Positions 22,808 to 31,337 of a stretch of 64,000 nucleotides of DNA are shown one piece after another. Within the stretch, counting starts at the first letter, position 1. Every line of letters starts with the position of its first letter. Under the pieces are notes generated by a model that worked only from the letters and a program-made list of their open reading frames with translations, was not told the origin of the DNA and made no database searches. A program made the translations under genes and the position numbers. The DNA is from Candidatus Microthrix subdominans. GTDB lineage: Bacteria > Actinomycetota > Acidimicrobiia > Acidimicrobiales > Microtrichaceae. The DNA is taken from NCBI GenBank assembly GCA_016719385.1, contig JADJZA010000007.1:62001-126000 (forward strand). The letters run 5' to 3'.

Positions 22808-24579
22808 GCGAGGTCCCGCAGGGCGACGCCACAGCGCGCTCGGGTAGCGCAGAACCGGACGAGGGTTCATCCGACCAAAACCACCTCGGCGGCGTCGCCC
22901 GAGGGGGCGCACTCAACCTCGTCGGAGCGCTCGTGTACGGCGCCTCCAACTTCGCGCTGCTCTGGGTGCTCAACCGCGAGCTCGGCATCACCGCCGCCGG
23001 CGTCGCCCTCGTGGCGATCGCCGCATTCAACATCCTGGCTCGGGTGGCCGAACTGGGCGCCGCCACCGGCCTCATCCGGTGGGTCTCGCGCCTTCGGGCC
23101 GAGCGCACGCCCGACCTGATCGCCCCCACGATGTGGGTTGGCCTCGTTCCGGTCACGGTGATCAGCGTGTGCTTCGCCTGGGTGCTCGGCACCCATTCGG
23201 ACAGCATTGCCCAACTGTTCGCCGACGGCGAGACGGTGGGGCAACTGTCCAAGGTCCTTGCCGCGCTGGCACCGTTTCTTCCCTTTGCTGTGTTCGAGAC
23301 CGTTCTGGTGTCGGCGACGCGTGGCTATGACGTGATGTGGCCCCAGGCCGCGATCGAGAAGATCGGCCGGGCCGCGCTGTTGCCGATCGTCGTCCTGGTC
23401 ACCACCCGTCTGGGTGGCGACGTGGTTGCGGTGGCCCGGGCCTGGGCGGCGACCAACCTGGTTGCCCTCGTCCCAGCGGTTATCGTCACCCGACGCCTGA
23501 TGCAACGGGCCTGCCAAACGCCGATCGTTCCGGAGGAGCATGGCGCCGCGTCGGCGACCCCGGGAACGTCGGCGCACCTGGGCGCCCAGCGCCTCGATCG
23601 TGCGGCGTGGTTGGCGACCACCCGTTCCTTCTGGGCCTTCAGCGCACCGCGCGCCGCCGGACAAACGTTCGAGGTGTCGATCGCCTGGATCGACACGCTG
23701 CTGGTCAGCGCGCTCATCTCGACCAGCGCTGCGGGCATCTACGCATCGGGCACCCGCTATGTCCTCATCGGCGCGTTCGTCGGGGAGGCGCTCATGCAGG
23801 TGGTCGGCCCCAGGGTGTCCGGTCTGATGACGCGGCATCGTTATCGGGCCACCTCCCACCTGGTGCGGACCGCCGCCGGATGGCAGACGGCGATCACCTG
23901 GCCGATGTACCTGCTCGTGATCGCGTTCGCCCCGGTGCTGCTCGGCGTCTTCGGCGAGCAGGTGCTCGCCGCCGAGGGGGCGCTGCTCGCCTTGTCGCTC
24001 GGGCTGATGGTGTTCTCGCTGTTCGGTCCGGCCGCCTCGGTGATTCTGATGGGGGGTCGCAGCTCGCAAGCGATGGGCAACGCGGCGGCCGCCGTGACGT
24101 TCAACGTCGTCGGCAACCTGTTGTTGATCCCGTGGCTGGGGATCACCGGCGCCGGCGTCGTCTGGGCGTTGACGCTCGTCCTGTCCGCCGCCTTGCCGGC
24201 TTCGCAGGCCCACCGGCAGATGCAGGTCGACATGGTCAGCAGAACCGCCCTGTGGGCCGCTGGCATCGCCACGGTGACGGTCGGTGTGCCGGCCGCGTTC
24301 TTCCGGGTGGTCGCGGGCGCCACGCCGACCGGCCTGTTCCTGGCCACTCTCGTCGGTCTCGGTGCGTTTGGGGCCGGCATGTGGCGCTTCCGAAGCGAGA
24401 CCGGGCTGGACGATCTGATGGCTGACCCTGCTCAACTGAGTCCGGTCGGGCCGGCGGCCAACATCGCCGGACGAGCGGAACACCCCGCCGGCAGCGCGGG
24501 CAGTGCCCCGCTACTCGACCTGAGCGACGATTCTCGTCGCCAATTCCCCACAATGCCGGGAGGCACCGATGGACGGTGA
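22804..24579 (+). CDS. Polysaccharide flippase (Wzx/MATE-like, MOP superfamily)
   Basis: 591 residues with about fourteen hydrophobic segments between residues 35 and 535, followed by a 55-residue hydrophilic tail. ARGGALNLVGALVYGASNFA at the first helix and the later ALSLGLMVFSLFGPAASVIL and GITGAGVVWALTLVLS segments are typical of Wzx-type exporters, which flip undecaprenyl-linked repeat units across the membrane. It lies within the glycan operon between a kinase-like gene and the Wzz-like gene, overlapping both. A long hydrophilic loop around residues 235-260 is unusual but not disruptive. Confidence 0.85.
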   Translation: MSEVPQGDATARSGSAEPDEGSSDQNHLGGVARGGALNLVGALVYGASNFALLWVLNRELGITAAGVALVAIAAFNILARVAELGAATGLIRWVSRLRAERTPDLIAPTMWVGLVPVTVISVCFAWVLGTHSDSIAQLFADGETVGQLSKVLAALAPFLPFAVFETVLVSATRGYDVMWPQAAIEKIGRAALLPIVVLVTTRLGGDVVAVARAWAATNLVALVPAVIVTRRLMQRACQTPIVPEEHGAASATPGTSAHLGAQRLDRAAWLATTRSFWAFSAPRAAGQTFEVSIAWIDTLLVSALISTSAAGIYASGTRYVLIGAFVGEALMQVVGPRVSGLMTRHRYRATSHLVRTAAGWQTAITWPMYLLVIAFAPVLLGVFGEQVLAAEGALLALSLGLMVFSLFGPAASVILMGGRSSQAMGNAAAAVTFNVVGNLLLIPWLGITGAGVVWALTLVLSAALPASQAHRQMQVDMVSRTALWAAGIATVTVGVPAAFFRVVAGATPTGLFLATLVGLGAFGAGMWRFRSETGLDDLMADPAQLSPVGPAANIAGRAEHPAGSAGSAPLLDLSDDSRRQFPTMPGGTDGR

Positions 24580-26101
24580 CGAAACCATGACGCTGGCGGA
24601 CTACCTGAGTGTGGTCCGGAGACGGCTTTGGATCATCGTGCTCGCAGCGGTGCTCGGTGCTGTGGCCGGAGGCGCCTACCTTGCCTTGGCTCAACCCAGC
24701 TACGAATCGACGGCACGCCTGGTGCTCAGACAGGTGAGCGACAGCCCGGAAGCCGTCGGTGGGGGAGCCGTCACGGCGGCCACGCTGACAGCCACCCAGA
24801 AGAGCATCCTTCGCTCGGACGAGGTGACGCGGCGGGCGGCCAACGAGCTGGACGACGGGACGACCATGAGCGGGCTGCGGGATGCCTCGACGGTCGAGGT
24901 GGTTCCCGACAGTTTGACGCTGGACGTGACCTATCAGAGTGACAAGCCGGCACGTGCCCAGGCCGGTGCCCAGGCACTGGTCGACAGCTATCTCGACGTA
25001 CGAACGGATCAGGAGGAGTCTCGTAAGGCCGAGAAGGTCGACGCCCTCGACGAACAGCGCAGCAACCTCGACAAGCTGATCGAGAACACAACCGAACAAC
25101 TCGAGGGGATCGACCCCCAAGGGGGTCAAGGGACCGGGTCCGTGCTCAACGCCCGGCTGACCTCACAACTTGCACAGCAGAGCAAGACACTGGCCGACCT
25201 GTCCGCATGGGAGGCGCTGGACGTGACGCCGGGTTACGTGGTCACGCCCGCCTCGCTGCCGGATGCCAGCGGCGCCCTGACCGCAGGGGTGGTGCTGATC
25301 GGGGCGGTCGCTGTTGCGACGATCCTCGGGTTTCTCGTCGCCCTCGTCTACGACTCCGCCGACCCCAAGCTCCGAAGCGCTCAGGACCTGCAACAGGTGG
25401 TCCACCCGTCGCCGATCGACATGATCGCCGACCAGAACGGTGGTGCCGGCGGACCGCGGGCTTGGCTCGGCCGGTCACATCGCGGTCGCTCCCCGGGAGA
25501 GATCAGCCAGGTCGACAGCCCAGAGGCGGAAAACTATCGCCGCCTGGCACTTCGCCTCGATGGCGGGCCAGGCCCTTGGCCTCGATATCTTCTGGTCACG
25601 TCCGCCGGAGCCAACCTGGCCGAGGAGGTGGCCGCCAACCTTTCGGTTGCGCTGGGGCGCGAGGGCGCCCGTACCCTGCTCATCTGGTCCAACCCGCGGG
25701 ACGACACCTTGGACGCCTATTTTTCTGTGCCCCCCGGGCCCGGTCTGGGCGAAGTGCTGGCCGAGTCGGTCAAGATCGAGGATGCCGTGCTCGAAATCCC
25801 GGGTTGTCCGGGCCTTTCGCTCTTGCCTGTCGGGTCTCGAGACGAGGCCAGGGAGGGGTTGCACCGGTTCTCGTCGCTCAAGAAAGCGCTGGCCGACCCC
25901 GATCGTGTGCACTTCGACGAGGTCGTGATGATCGCACCCTCGGCGACGGAGTTTGCCGACGCGCTTGCGCTGGCTCCGCAGGCCGATGGGGTGCTGGTCG
26001 CTGCCGAGCTGAGGTTGACCGATCGCAACGCGCTGGCGGCGACGCTGGAAGGACTTCGCTTGGTCGATGCTCACCTCGCCGGTGTGGTGGTCCTGCGATG
26101 A
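24569..26101 (+). CDS. Wzz-type chain-length protein with degenerate BY-kinase domain
   Basis: 510 residues. TM1 lies near residues 22-41 and TM2 near 234-255, enclosing a mostly helical outer domain (residues 45-230, coiled-coil-like around EESRKAEKVDALDEQRSNL); this is the Wzz/CpsC layout that sets polymer length. The cytosolic part (about 340-510) matches the bacterial tyrosine kinase fold, but the Walker A G-x-G-K-S is replaced by TSAGANLAEEVAANL, the Walker A' D-x-D by LLIWSNPRDD, and Walker B by VVMIAPSATEF. No Tyr cluster ends the protein. It is therefore probably a pseudokinase that acts as a scaffold. Overlaps the flippase gene by 11 bases. Confidence 0.75.
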   Translation: MDGDETMTLADYLSVVRRRLWIIVLAAVLGAVAGGAYLALAQPSYESTARLVLRQVSDSPEAVGGGAVTAATLTATQKSILRSDEVTRRAANELDDGTTMSGLRDASTVEVVPDSLTLDVTYQSDKPARAQAGAQALVDSYLDVRTDQEESRKAEKVDALDEQRSNLDKLIENTTEQLEGIDPQGGQGTGSVLNARLTSQLAQQSKTLADLSAWEALDVTPGYVVTPASLPDASGALTAGVVLIGAVAVATILGFLVALVYDSADPKLRSAQDLQQVVHPSPIDMIADQNGGAGGPRAWLGRSHRGRSPGEISQVDSPEAENYRRLALRLDGGPGPWPRYLLVTSAGANLAEEVAANLSVALGREGARTLLIWSNPRDDTLDAYFSVPPGPGLGEVLAESVKIEDAVLEIPGCPGLSLLPVGSRDEAREGLHRFSSLKKALADPDRVHFDEVVMIAPSATEFADALALAPQADGVLVAAELRLTDRNALAATLEGLRLVDAHLAGVVVLR

Positions 26102-26129
26102 ACCGTCGTCGGATCGGTGGCTGATCGAG

Positions 26130-27221
26130 GTGGCGAAGTGGTTTGGAGCTCGCCGAGCGATCGGGGATGACCCGCTGATCATGCTGGTGGCGTCCTCGGG
26201 CGGTCACCTGTCGCATCTACTGGAGCTGAAGGATTTTTGGGGGGCCCACCGGCGGGTGTGGGTCAGCTTCGATGTCCCGGACGTGACCTCTCGGCTCGTT
26301 GGCGAGGAGGTCACCTGGGCGTATCGGCCGACGACGCGCAACCTTCGCAACCTGGTGCGAAACCTGGGCCTCGCCTGGTCGGAGTTGCGTCGGCTGCGAC
26401 CCGACCTGATCGTGTCGACCGGGGCCGGGGTTGCCGTCCCCTTTTTCTGGTTGGGTCGCCTACTCGGGGCCCGTACCGCCTACCTCGAGGTGTACGACCG
26501 GATCGACTCGGCCACGGTGACAGGTCGGCTGGTGCGAAGGTTCACCGACGCGATGTGGGTGCAATGGCCGGAGCAGGCCTCGCTGTATCCCAACGCGAAG
26601 GTGATGGGCACGATCTGGCCCGATTCGCTTGATGATGCGGTAGTACCCGCCAACGAGGTGGACGAGTGCGCCGGCGAGGTCGGGGCGCCGGGCACGGTGT
26701 CGTCCGCTTCGGGGGCGCCGCTGATCGTCGTCACGGTCGGGACGGACTTCCATTCCTTCGATCGTCTGGTCGCTTGGGCGGCGCGGTGGGCCGACGACCA
26801 CGCCACCGATGCCCGGATGGTGATCCAGCTCGGCACCGCTCGCGATCCGGGTGGTGCGGCCAAGCGGATCGATGGGGCACTCGGCTCGGCCGAGCTGCTC
26901 GCGCTGATCAACGAGGCGGATGCCGTCGTCTGCGGGGCGGGGCCGGGGACGGTGATCGACGCCTTGCGGGCTGGGGTCCGACCGGTGGTCGTCCCCCGTC
27001 GGGGTGGGCTGGACGAGGCGGTCGATGACCATCAAGTGGCCTTCGCCGCTCTGCTCAGCGAGCGCAGCATGGTCCGGACAGCGACGAGCGAGGCCGAACT
27101 GCGCGCCCATCTCGACCAGCTGCTGGCGCAGCCCGGGTTGTTCGCCGTACCGCCGCTGACCAGCGGCATCAGCCCGGGAGCCGCCAACCTTTCCCGCGCG
27201 CTCGAAGCGATGCTGACATGA
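26130..27221 (+). CDS. Fused Alg14-Alg13-like (PssD-PssE/MurG-like) glycosyltransferase
   Basis: About 363 residues. The first half resembles Alg14/PssD: LVASSGGHLSHLLELKDFWG, VSTGAGVAVPFFWLGRLL and LEVYDRIDSATVTGRLVRR. The second half resembles Alg13/PssE: VVTVGTDFHSFDRLVAWAAR and ADAVVCGAGPGTVIDALRAG, then PVVVPRRGGLDEAVDDHQVA, the donor-binding end of GT28 enzymes. In many bacteria these are two subunits; here they are one chain. The start is uncertain: GTG 26130 is used, ATG 26181 would begin right at the first motif, and ATG 26067 would overlap the previous gene by 35 bases. The stop overlaps the next ATG. Confidence 0.75.
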   Translation: MAKWFGARRAIGDDPLIMLVASSGGHLSHLLELKDFWGAHRRVWVSFDVPDVTSRLVGEEVTWAYRPTTRNLRNLVRNLGLAWSELRRLRPDLIVSTGAGVAVPFFWLGRLLGARTAYLEVYDRIDSATVTGRLVRRFTDAMWVQWPEQASLYPNAKVMGTIWPDSLDDAVVPANEVDECAGEVGAPGTVSSASGAPLIVVTVGTDFHSFDRLVAWAARWADDHATDARMVIQLGTARDPGGAAKRIDGALGSAELLALINEADAVVCGAGPGTVIDALRAGVRPVVVPRRGGLDEAVDDHQVAFAALLSERSMVRTATSEAELRAHLDQLLAQPGLFAVPPLTSGISPGAANLSRALEAMLT

Positions 27222-28729
27222 CCAGCCCACCGGTTGTCGATGACGTCGCCACGACGGACACGGGCGGTGTCGGTGCAGTCCAGGGCACCCGCCCGCTCGA
27301 GGCCGAGCTGGTCAATGGCGGCACACCACGTCGTCGATCCGCTGATGCCCGAACCCAGCGCGGTCGATTCGCTGATCGTTCGGCGCCCCTGCAAGGTGCT
27401 CGCAGGTACCTGGCGGTCGGCTGGCCGGTGTCGATCTGGGCCTACGGGCTCCCCGTCCTCTGGGTGCTCGGGCTGTACCCGTATGTGTGGATTCTGCCGG
27501 TGGTGAGCTTCGGACTGGTGATCGTCGCCCGCCCAAGTCGGTTCCGGATGCCCACCGGCGCGATTGCCCTCGCCGGTTTCCTGGTCATGGTCGGGGCATC
27601 GGGCATCCACCTGAAGAACGTCGAGGGGCTGGTGCTGTTTGGGTATCGGTGGGCGATCATGGCCTCGATGTGGTGCTGTTTGGTGTGGTTTGCCAACGTG
27701 CCCCGGCAGCGGCTGCCCACCGAGGTGGTTCACCGCTGGATGGGCCTCCTCTTCGTCGGTCTCATCGCCTTCGGGTACCTCGTCCTCGTCGCCGGAACCT
27801 TCGAGGCCCCCAGCGTGTTGCAGCTCGTGCTGCCCACTGGGATCGGCCGCGCCGGCTTCATCGACTCGGTCAGCAGCCTGCGCCTCGCCGAGGTGACCAA
27901 CTATCTCGGGTACACGTTGGCCCGCCCTTCGGCGCCGATGGCCTACGCCAACGGCTGGGGTTCGACCGTCGGGTTGACGCTGCCGTTCTTCTTTTCGGCC
28001 TTCGTCCGTTCGTCGGTGCCCCGACGTCGGCGGTTCGGACACGTGATGTTGGCCTTGGCCTCGGTCCCGATGGTGCTGTCGTTCAACCGTGGCCTGTGGA
28101 TGTCGATCGTCCTCATGCTGGTCTACTGGGCGGTTCGGCGAGCGGTCAGCGGCGACTGGACCGGCCTGAAGGTGGCCGCCACGGTCACCGTGGTGGCAGC
28201 GGTGACGCTGGTGGTGACACCGCTGGGCGCCTTGGCGCTCACCAAAATCGAGACCGCCACGGCGAGCAACGAGTCCCGGGGAGCCCTGTATGAGGACGCT
28301 TGGGGCGGCGCTCTGGAGTCGCCCCTGACCGGGTGGGGTGCGCCGACCCCCCGGGAGAACACCCCGCCGGTCGGTACCCACGGGCTGGTCTGGTGGATCA
28401 TGTACAACCACGGGTTCATCGCCCTCGCACTGTTTTTGGTCTGGATGGTGCGGACGGCAAACATCGCGCTGCGAACGCGACGAGAGGTGGAGGTGTGGTC
28501 GGCGGTGGTCTTCCTCATCTTCGTGCTGCAGTTCGGGTTCTACGGGCTGCTCCCGCAGCTGCCGATCGTCGGGGTTGCCGCCGGGCTGGTGCAGCGGGAC
28601 CGCTGGGAGCGCCTCGACGGCGAGCGCCGCACCAGGAGATCGACGCACCGAAACGGGCCGGCGATCGCCCCCGCGTCTCCCCGCGTACAGGAACGTCCTG
28701 CGGAGTTCCGGAGGCGCGAACTTGACTGA
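27218..28729 (+). CDS. O-antigen polymerase/ligase-like membrane protein (Wzy/WaaL)
   Basis: 503 residues. A hydrophilic N-terminus of about 65 residues is followed by roughly eleven hydrophobic segments. A large outer loop around residues 340-385 (KIETATASNESRGALYEDAW, LTGWGAPTPRENTPPVGTHG) carries the R-x(5)-Y and G-x-G features seen in Wzy/WaaL proteins, and FNRGLWMSIVLMLVYWAVRR is typical of the O-antigen ligase family. It would polymerise repeat units or transfer them to an acceptor at the outer membrane face. Polymerase is likelier, since flippase and Wzz are adjacent. Coupled by ATGA to the gene before and overlapping the next by eight bases. Confidence 0.8.
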   Translation: MTSPPVVDDVATTDTGGVGAVQGTRPLEAELVNGGTPRRRSADARTQRGRFADRSAPLQGARRYLAVGWPVSIWAYGLPVLWVLGLYPYVWILPVVSFGLVIVARPSRFRMPTGAIALAGFLVMVGASGIHLKNVEGLVLFGYRWAIMASMWCCLVWFANVPRQRLPTEVVHRWMGLLFVGLIAFGYLVLVAGTFEAPSVLQLVLPTGIGRAGFIDSVSSLRLAEVTNYLGYTLARPSAPMAYANGWGSTVGLTLPFFFSAFVRSSVPRRRRFGHVMLALASVPMVLSFNRGLWMSIVLMLVYWAVRRAVSGDWTGLKVAATVTVVAAVTLVVTPLGALALTKIETATASNESRGALYEDAWGGALESPLTGWGAPTPRENTPPVGTHGLVWWIMYNHGFIALALFLVWMVRTANIALRTRREVEVWSAVVFLIFVLQFGFYGLLPQLPIVGVAAGLVQRDRWERLDGERRTRRSTHRNGPAIAPASPRVQERPAEFRRRELD

Positions 28730-29690
28730 CCAGCCGGCCATCACACGGTCATTGCGAGAGCGCCTCCGCGGCCATCGCTTCGGGGACCGGCTCGCCGACG
28801 GCGCCAAAGCGGCCCTGCGCGGCTACGGCGTCGCCACAGCGTCCAGGCGTCCGCCGCCCGAACTGTTGATCATCGGCGCCAAACGGGGTGGAACCACCTC
28901 GCTGTGGCACTACCTGTCTCAGCATCCCGGCCTGCTCGCCCAGTTCCCCACGCCCAACTCCAAGGGCACCTATTTCCTGTCCGATGAGTGGCACCGCGGG
29001 GAGCGGTGGTGGCGCTCGCATTTCGCCCACGAGCGCACCCGCGCCCGGGTCGGGGCAAGGTTGGGCTTTCACCCGGTCGCCGGCGAATCGTCGCCGTACG
29101 ACCTGTACCATCCGCTCGCTCCCCAGCGGGCGGCTGCGGTGGCGCCCGACGCACTGGTGGTCGCAGTTTTGCGCAATCCGGTCGACCGGGCGTTCTCGCA
29201 CTGGAAGGAACGCCGTCGTCACACCGAGACGCTGAACTTCGCCGCGGCGATCGAGGCCGAGGCCGAGCGCACCGCCGGGGAGGAGGCCCGCATTCTGGCC
29301 GACCCGACCTACGCATCGTTCCCGCACCGCCATCAGAGCTATGTCGACCAGGGCCGCTATGCGCCGATGCTGCGGCGGTGGTTCGATGCGTTTGGTCGGG
29401 ATCGGATGCTGGTCGTGACCGCCGAGACGTTCTACGCCGATCCACAGGCGACCGTCGATCAAATAACCGACCGTTTGGGCCTGCCCCGACATGTGGTGGC
29501 CGACGTAACGCCCCGCAACGAAGCGCCGTCCGATCCGATGGACGGCGATCTACGGACCAAGCTCACCGTCGAGCTGGCCGGTGACATCGCCGCCGTCGAG
29601 GAACTGCTCGGTATCACGACCGGCTGGGGGGCATCGGGTTCGCCCGGTGGGTCGGAGGCGGGGCCGGGAGCCGAGACCGCACCTCGGTAA
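28722..29690 (+). CDS. PAPS-dependent sulfotransferase
   Basis: 322 residues. The 5'-phosphosulfate loop is LIIGAKRGGTTSLWHYLSQH at residues 49-68, and the 3'-phosphate motif is VAVLRNPVDRAFSHWKERRR near residue 150; GRYAPMLRRWFDAFGRDRML and ETFYADPQATVDQITDRLGL complete the fold. Such enzymes move sulfate from 3'-phosphoadenylyl sulfate to a sugar hydroxyl. The start is TTG, seven bases after GGAGG, inside the end of the previous gene. Longer in-frame readings lie over that gene and are rejected. As last gene of the glycan operon it points to a sulfated surface polysaccharide. Confidence 0.88.
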   Translation: MTDQPAITRSLRERLRGHRFGDRLADGAKAALRGYGVATASRRPPPELLIIGAKRGGTTSLWHYLSQHPGLLAQFPTPNSKGTYFLSDEWHRGERWWRSHFAHERTRARVGARLGFHPVAGESSPYDLYHPLAPQRAAAVAPDALVVAVLRNPVDRAFSHWKERRRHTETLNFAAAIEAEAERTAGEEARILADPTYASFPHRHQSYVDQGRYAPMLRRWFDAFGRDRMLVVTAETFYADPQATVDQITDRLGLPRHVVADVTPRNEAPSDPMDGDLRTKLTVELAGDIAAVEELLGITTGWGASGSPGGSEAGPGAETAPR

Positions 29691-29717
29691 TGGGCCGTCG
29701 CCCCCCGGAGCTTGGGG

Positions 29718-31277
29718 TCACCCCAGGTCGGCGAGCAGGGACTGCTTCAGCTTCCACACCGCGTCGGTGATCGACACATGGTACGTGTGAGGGTTGACCA
29801 ATCGCCTCACCCCCGGGCCGAGTGCGGCCACATCGGCCACCCGCCGGGCGCCGATCTCGTCGAGGTCGTCGAGGGCCTCCTGGCCGCCATCGGAGACGAT
29901 GCGCCCGCCGTCGACCACCCGAACGGTCAGCTCCTCGGCCTGCTCCCAGTCCGTAGCGCTCAGCACACGGCCGACATCCGGACGGGAGTGGTGGTGCAGC
30001 TCAACGTCCCGCCCCGGCTTGAGGGTCTCGTCCACGGTCGACAGCACGTCGGCCGTGGCCATACCCCGTCGGTCGGTCACCCGCCACAGGCGCTTCTTCC
30101 CGGGGTTGAGCACCTTCTCGGGGGTGTCGGAGCGTTTGATCGCCGGCTGCCAGGCACCGTCGCGTTGCAGGGCGACCAGCTTGTACACACCATCGAGGCT
30201 GGGGGACCCGTCGCTGGTGGTCAGTCGCGATCCGACCCCGAACACCAGGCGGTCGATCACGGCGGACGCCCGGAGACCCTCCTGGGAGGCCTCCTCCTGG
30301 ATCTGGTGGGTGATCTGCCACATCGTCAGCTCGTCGAGGCGGCTCGACAACACGATCGTCGTGTCCTCGAACCCGGCCTCGTCCAGCTGGCGGGCCGCCT
30401 GAATGGCCAGATAGGCCAGGTCGCCCGAGTCGAGGCGGATGCCCACCGGCCGGTGCCCCCGCCGCCGGAGCTGCTCGAAGACGGCGATGGCATTGGGTAC
30501 GCCGCTGTTCAGCGTGTCGACCGTGTCGACCAGCAACAAGCAGTCGTCCGGGTAGACGTCAGCGTAGGCCTGGAAGGCGGCCCGCTCGCCCTCGCCGAGG
30601 GCCAGGTAGGCCTGGATCATCGAATGGGCGTGGGTGCCGGAGGGGTCGATCCCGGCGGCGTACCCGGCGGCGGTGTTCGAGGTGGAGTTGGCGCCGCCGA
30701 CCAGGGCGGCGCGTGTGGCGGCATCCGCACCGCGTTCGGCGGCCCGTCGCATGCCGAACTCGAGCACGGGACGCCCCAGCGCCGCCTCGGTCACCCGCGA
30801 CGCCTTAGTGGCGATCAGGGTGGGGAAGTTCAGCCGGTTCAGCAGCGGGCTCTCGAGGAGTTGGGCGGCAGCTAACGGGCCCTCGACGACGGTGATCGGC
30901 GTGTTGGGGTGGACCACTCGGCCTTCGGGCACGGCGTCCACGGTGAGTGCCGAAAAGTCCAGGTCGGCGAACCAACCGAGAAAGTCGTCGCCGAAGAGTG
31001 GACCGCCGCTCGTGCTGCGATGCCCGGCCAGCGCGTCGAGGTCGGCGCCGGTCGGGCGCACCGAGTTCATCCAGCGCACGAAGGGGGCCAACCCGGCCGC
31101 TACGCAGTACCCGGCCTGGTGGCGGCCGTAGTCCGGGTAACTCCGAAAGAAGTGCTCGAAGCGAGCTGGACGATCGGCCAACCCGGCGCGAAAGTACAGC
31201 TGGGCCATGGTGAGTTGGTAGAAGTCGGTCGACAAGATCCCGTCGGTGAGCTGGGGGCCCGGGCGCTGAGGTGCCAT
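29718..31277 (-). CDS. pncB: Nicotinate phosphoribosyltransferase
   Basis: 519 residues. PncB makes nicotinate mononucleotide from nicotinate and PRPP, the salvage entry to NAD. LLSTDFYQLTMAQ-like opening (ILSTDFYQLTMAQLYFRAG), FEHFFRSYPDYG, NRLNFPTLIATKASRV, LEFGMRRAAERGADAATRAA, SNTAAGYAAGIDPSGTHAHS and GIRLDSGDLAYLA are all standard. The start codon ATG is seven bases after a TAGCTT box; much longer in-frame readings run through pncA in antisense and are rejected. It is divergent from pncA across a 60-base promoter region, and the two together convert nicotinamide to nicotinate mononucleotide. Confidence 0.94.
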   Translation of the reverse strand: MAPQRPGPQLTDGILSTDFYQLTMAQLYFRAGLADRPARFEHFFRSYPDYGRHQAGYCVAAGLAPFVRWMNSVRPTGADLDALAGHRSTSGGPLFGDDFLGWFADLDFSALTVDAVPEGRVVHPNTPITVVEGPLAAAQLLESPLLNRLNFPTLIATKASRVTEAALGRPVLEFGMRRAAERGADAATRAALVGGANSTSNTAAGYAAGIDPSGTHAHSMIQAYLALGEGERAAFQAYADVYPDDCLLLVDTVDTLNSGVPNAIAVFEQLRRRGHRPVGIRLDSGDLAYLAIQAARQLDEAGFEDTTIVLSSRLDELTMWQITHQIQEEASQEGLRASAVIDRLVFGVGSRLTTSDGSPSLDGVYKLVALQRDGAWQPAIKRSDTPEKVLNPGKKRLWRVTDRRGMATADVLSTVDETLKPGRDVELHHHSRPDVGRVLSATDWEQAEELTVRVVDGGRIVSDGGQEALDDLDEIGARRVADVAALGPGVRRLVNPHTYHVSITDAVWKLKQSLLADLG

Positions 31278-31284
31278 GAGAACC

Positions 31285-31290
31285 AAGCTA
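31285..31290 (-). promoter_or_regulatory. -10 box of pncB
   Basis: TAGCTT on the minus strand, seven bases before the pncB ATG. Back to back with the pncA promoter. Confidence 0.55.
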
Positions 31291-31325
31291 CGGGGGGACG
31301 CTCCCCGTCGGGGCGACGGTGGGGG

Positions 31326-31331
31326 TACCTT
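31326..31331 (+). promoter_or_regulatory. -10 box of pncA
   Basis: TACCTT six bases before the pncA ATG. The two -10 boxes of the divergent pair are 35 bases apart, so their -35 regions overlap. Confidence 0.55.
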
Positions 31332-31337
31332 CCCCTC

